A DNA stretch of 19,515 bases from JBLNBU01 sp050260215 (GTDB lineage Bacteria; Pseudomonadota; Alphaproteobacteria; Rhodospirillales; Magnetospirillaceae). Each line of letters starts with the position of its first letter. The stretch's first letter is position 1. The DNA lies in assembly GCA_050260215.1 (NCBI GenBank), contig JBLNBU010000065.1, positions 1-19,515 on the forward strand, written 5' to 3'. The notes beneath the pieces were generated by a model. That model did no database searches. It had not been told where the DNA came from and saw only the letters and a program-made list of their open reading frames with translations. The translations under genes and the position numbers were made by a program. This document shows, in pieces, positions 17,191-19,515 of this stretch.

Positions 17191-17277
17191 ATGACCCGTA
17201 TGGAGATGGCGCTCAACCGTCTGATCCGTGGCCTCATCCTGAGGAGGCCATTGGGCAGATCAGTGCCTAGCCTTTGA
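17191..17277 (+). CDS. Possible 28-residue peptide with a strong Shine-Dalgarno
   Basis: An open frame of 28 codons, MTRMEMALNRLIRGLILRRP and eight more residues, follows the strong purine run AGGAGGAG (17183-17190). Spacing to the first ATG (17191) is only 2 bases from AGGAGG; in-frame ATGs at 17200 and 17206 lie at 11 and 17 bases. The peptide would be a basic, amphipathic helix. Its end overlaps the end of the minus-strand gene at 17260 by 18 bases. No known family is recognised, and a chance Shine-Dalgarno remains possible. Confidence 0.3.
   Translation: MTRMEMALNRLIRGLILRRPLGRSVPSL
17229..17250 (-). terminator. Hairpin downstream of the 132-residue gene
   Basis: TGGCCTC (17229-17235) pairs with GAGGCCA (17244-17250) around an 8-base loop, 9 bases beyond the minus-strand stop at 17260. 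There is no T-run. It also lies inside the possible 28-residue frame on the other strand. Confidence 0.3.
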
Positions 17278-17658
17278 CGGCGCCGCCGGCAGCGCCTTGC
17301 CCAGCAGGGACGTCAGCGCCTGGACATAGGCCTGGGCGGCGCTGCGGTGCATGCGCAAGGACAGCTGGGTGCCTTTGCCCATGCGGAAGCCCAGCACGAT
17401 ATGCTCCTCGTCCGGTTCGGGGCGGACGGTCCACCACTCGACCGGAAACACCGGCGGGGCGCGAGCCGGGGCAGGGGCATCGGGATCGACCTTGGCGGCG
17501 GCCTGGGCCAGCAGCGCCGACAGCAGGCCGAGCTGGTCCAGTGGCAGCCGCACTTCGGTGTCGTCGCCGGTGGCGGTGCGCAGCAGCAGGTTGATCTCGT
17601 CTCCGGTGTCGGAGACGCGGGCAGAAACCACCCGTTCCGCCGACAATGCCGTCTTCAT
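17260..17658 (-). CDS. Uncharacterised 132-residue protein
   Basis: I do not recognise this gene. The product is soluble and cytoplasmic, without cysteines or membrane helices. The first half (VSARVSDTGDEINLLLRTAT, then LPLDQLGLLSALLAQAAAKV) looks like beta strands followed by a helix. A Pro/Ala-rich linker (DPDAPAPARAPPVFP) leads to a second strand-rich part with EWWTVRPEPDEEHIVLGFRM and a C-terminal helix SAAQAYVQALTSLLGKAL. The two halves may be similar small domains of strands plus a helix. ATG 17656-17658 is preferred to the longer TTG-start frame; GGGATGGA lies just upstream as a weak Shine-Dalgarno. It is divergent from gyrA. Confidence 0.65.
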   Translation of the reverse strand: MKTALSAERVVSARVSDTGDEINLLLRTATGDDTEVRLPLDQLGLLSALLAQAAAKVDPDAPAPARAPPVFPVEWWTVRPEPDEEHIVLGFRMGKGTQLSLRMHRSAAQAYVQALTSLLGKALPAAPSKARH

Positions 17659-17753
17659 TGGTCCATCCCGCAAGGGGTCGAGACCGCCATTATGCCAAAG
17701 AGTGCGAACAAGTTCACCGGTGTCGCGCAGGCGTGCGCTCGCCGCCCTTGCAG

Positions 17754-17782
17754 TTGTCGCAGTGCACGATATCTGGTAGCGT
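17754..17782 (+). promoter_or_regulatory. Candidate gyrA promoter
   Basis: TTGTCG (17754-17759) and TAGCGT (17777-17782) are 17 bases apart, acceptable -35 and -10 elements for an alphaproteobacterial housekeeping promoter. They would give a leader of about 60 bases before the GTG at 17849. The leader contains a small hairpin, GTGGCC (17791-17796) with GGCCAC (17801-17806), around a 4-base loop. Confidence 0.4.
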
Positions 17783-17848
17783 GCGCCTCCGTGGCCGTCG
17801 GGCCACCCCCAAGTACTGGTTTTTCATCGAAACCGACGGGAAGAATTC

Positions 17849-19515
17849 GTGACCACGCCTCCTTCGTCGCCGCAGTTCGACATCACCCCCGTCACCATCG
17901 AAGACGAGATGAAGCGCTCGTACCTGGATTACGCCATGAGCGTGATCGTCAGCCGTGCGCTGCCCGACGTCCGCGATGGCCTGAAGCCCGTGCACCGGCG
18001 CATCCTGTATTCGATGCAGGAGAACGGCTACGACTTCAACAAGCCGTTCCGCAAGTCCGCGCGCATCGTCGGCGACGTCATGGGTAAGTACCACCCCCAC
18101 GGCGACGCGGCGATCTACGACGCCATGGTGCGCATGGCGCAGCAGTTCTCCATGCGGCTGCCGCTGATCGACGGGCAGGGCAACTTCGGCTCGATGGACG
18201 GCGACCCGCCGGCGGCGATGCGCTACACCGAAGCGCGCATGGCCCGCTCGGCGCACTCGCTGATCGAGGACATCGACAAGGAAACCGTCGACTTCCAGTC
18301 CAACTACGACGATTCGACCGTCGAGCCGATGGTCCTGCCGGCCCACTTCCCCAACCTGCTGGTCAACGGCGCCGGCGACATCGCCGTCGGCATGGCCACC
18401 AACATCCCGCCCCACAACCTGGGCGAGGTCATCGACGCCTGCTGCGCCTATATCGACGACCCCGAGGTCACGCCGGAGCGGCTGATGGAACTGGTGCCGG
18501 GCCCCGATTTCCCCACCGGCGGCACCATCCTGGGCCGCGCCGGCATCCGGGCGGCCTACCAGACGGGCCGCGGCTCGATCGTCATGCGCGGGCGCTGCCA
18601 CGTCGAGGAGATCCGCAAGGACCGCGAGGCGATCATCGTCACCGAGGTGCCCTACCAGGTGAACAAGGCGCGCATGCTCGAGCAGATCGCCGAGCTGGTG
18701 CGCGACAAGAAGATCGAGGGCGTCTCGGACCTGCGCGACGAATCCGATCGCGACGGCGTGCGCGTGGTCGTCGAGATCAAGCGCGACGCCATCGCCGACG
18801 TGGTGCTGGCCCAGCTGTTCCGCTACACGCCCCTGCAGACCAGCTTCGGCGTCAACGCTCTGGCACTCAACGGCGGCAAGCCCGAGATGATGCCGCTGAA
18901 AGAGATCATCGCCGCCTTCATCGCCTTCCGCGAGGAGGTGATCACCCGGCGCACCATCTACGAGCTGGGCAAGGCCCGCGATCGCGCCCACGTGTTGGTC
19001 GGCCTGGCCATCGCCGTGGCCAACATCGACGACGTCATCGCCCTGATCCGCGCCGCCCCCGATCCGGGCACCGCGCGCGAGCAGCTGATGGCGCGCGCCT
19101 GGCCCGCCGGCGACGTCGAGCCGCTGGTCCGCCTGATCGACGAACCCGGCCGCACCATCGTCGGCGGCACCTATTCTCTGTCGGAAGCCCAGGCCAAGGC
19201 CATCCTGGACCTGCGCCTGCACCGCCTGACCGGCCTGGAGCGCGACAAGATCGGCGACGAGCTGCGCGACATCGGCGTGCAGATCGCCGAGTTCCTGGAG
19301 ATCCTGTCGTCGCGGCCCAAGCTGCTGGAAGTCCTGCGGAACGAGCTGATCGAGATCCGCACCCAGTTCGCCACGCCGCGGCGCACCACCATCGAGGACG
19401 CCGAGTTCGAGGCCGACATCGAGGACCTGATCGCCCGCGAGGACATGGTGGTGACGGTGACCAACACCGGCTACATCAAGCGGGTGCCGTTGTCGGCCTA
19501 TCGCGCGCAGAAGCG
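17849..19515 (+). CDS. gyrA: DNA gyrase subunit A (C-terminus outside the window)
   Basis: GyrA is the DNA-cleaving subunit of gyrase, which introduces negative supercoils. About 555 residues are present of a usual 870-920. Visible are the N-terminal SYLDYAMSVIVSRALPDVRD, the winged-helix region with KYHPHGDAAIYDAMVRMAQ (80-98), the catalytic Tyr126 in MRYTEAR, the tower domain, the coiled coil, and the first blade of the C-terminal propeller (DMVVTVTNTGYIKRVP). Ala87 corresponds to E. coli Ser83 and Asp91 to Asp87; the offset of four is set by Tyr126/Tyr122. Ala at the Ser83 position is known in several Alphaproteobacteria and is linked to natural quinolone tolerance. The start is GTG with GGGAAG (17838-17843) 5 bases before it, and no better ATG is near. 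The frame runs off the right edge. Confidence 0.98.
   Translation, partial: MTTPPSSPQFDITPVTIEDEMKRSYLDYAMSVIVSRALPDVRDGLKPVHRRILYSMQENGYDFNKPFRKSARIVGDVMGKYHPHGDAAIYDAMVRMAQQFSMRLPLIDGQGNFGSMDGDPPAAMRYTEARMARSAHSLIEDIDKETVDFQSNYDDSTVEPMVLPAHFPNLLVNGAGDIAVGMATNIPPHNLGEVIDACCAYIDDPEVTPERLMELVPGPDFPTGGTILGRAGIRAAYQTGRGSIVMRGRCHVEEIRKDREAIIVTEVPYQVNKARMLEQIAELVRDKKIEGVSDLRDESDRDGVRVVVEIKRDAIADVVLAQLFRYTPLQTSFGVNALALNGGKPEMMPLKEIIAAFIAFREEVITRRTIYELGKARDRAHVLVGLAIAVANIDDVIALIRAAPDPGTAREQLMARAWPAGDVEPLVRLIDEPGRTIVGGTYSLSEAQAKAILDLRLHRLTGLERDKIGDELRDIGVQIAEFLEILSSRPKLLEVLRNELIEIRTQFATPRRTTIEDAEFEADIEDLIAREDMVVTVTNTGYIKRVPLSAYRAQK

Overview
The window is GC-rich, gene-dense DNA from an alphaproteobacterium, most likely a Rhodospirillales member close to Magnetospirillum. 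Evidence for this placement: a small cereblon-like CULT protein very like the one known from Magnetospirillum gryphiswaldense, a DUF4170 protein (a family typical of Alphaproteobacteria), alanine at the GyrA position equivalent to E. coli Ser83, and uvrA, ssb and gyrA lying close together. No rRNA, tRNA, insertion sequence, prophage or CRISPR array was seen. The longest stretches without a gene are under 200 bases, so this is ordinary chromosome rather than a mobile island.

Left part (1-4990). The window opens inside trmFO (minus strand). Divergent from it is a membrane-anchored HAMP/SpoIIE-type PP2C phosphatase. Next come an unrecognised 88-residue gene (minus) with a good sigma-54 promoter match, a protein made of two DUF4170 units (plus), and a thioredoxin-like [2Fe-2S] ferredoxin (plus) whose ribosome-binding site is buried in a long hairpin. 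Converging on these is a three-gene minus-strand operon: a parvulin prolyl isomerase, a single-pass membrane protein, and the CULT protein.

Middle part (5436-12898). A 38-residue membrane peptide gene runs straight into rluE (23S rRNA pseudouridine synthase). rluE converges tail to tail with uvrA. Divergent from uvrA is a very large fused gene holding an LplT-like lysophospholipid flippase, a PlsC acyltransferase and an acyl-ACP ligase, a complete lysophospholipid rescue machine in one chain. A short uncharacterised gene follows on the minus strand.

Right part (12942-19515). A chemoreceptor with an NIT (nitrate/nitrite-type) sensor, PAS and two HAMP regions is followed by ssb, a C39-like lipoprotein with TPR repeats that appears to lack the catalytic His, an unrecognised 132-residue gene, and gyrA (plus), cut by the window end. 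uvrA, ssb and gyrA are often neighbours in Alphaproteobacteria; here lipid-repair and chemotaxis genes separate uvrA from ssb.

The most interesting items are the bacterial cereblon-like protein and its operon, the perfect hairpins that enclose the Shine-Dalgarno sequences of the ferredoxin gene and of ssb, the sigma-54-type promoter with an upstream TGT-N10-ACA site in front of a gene of unknown function, and the degenerate C39-like lipoprotein. All assignments come from reading the sequence and from memory of the families; no database search was run.
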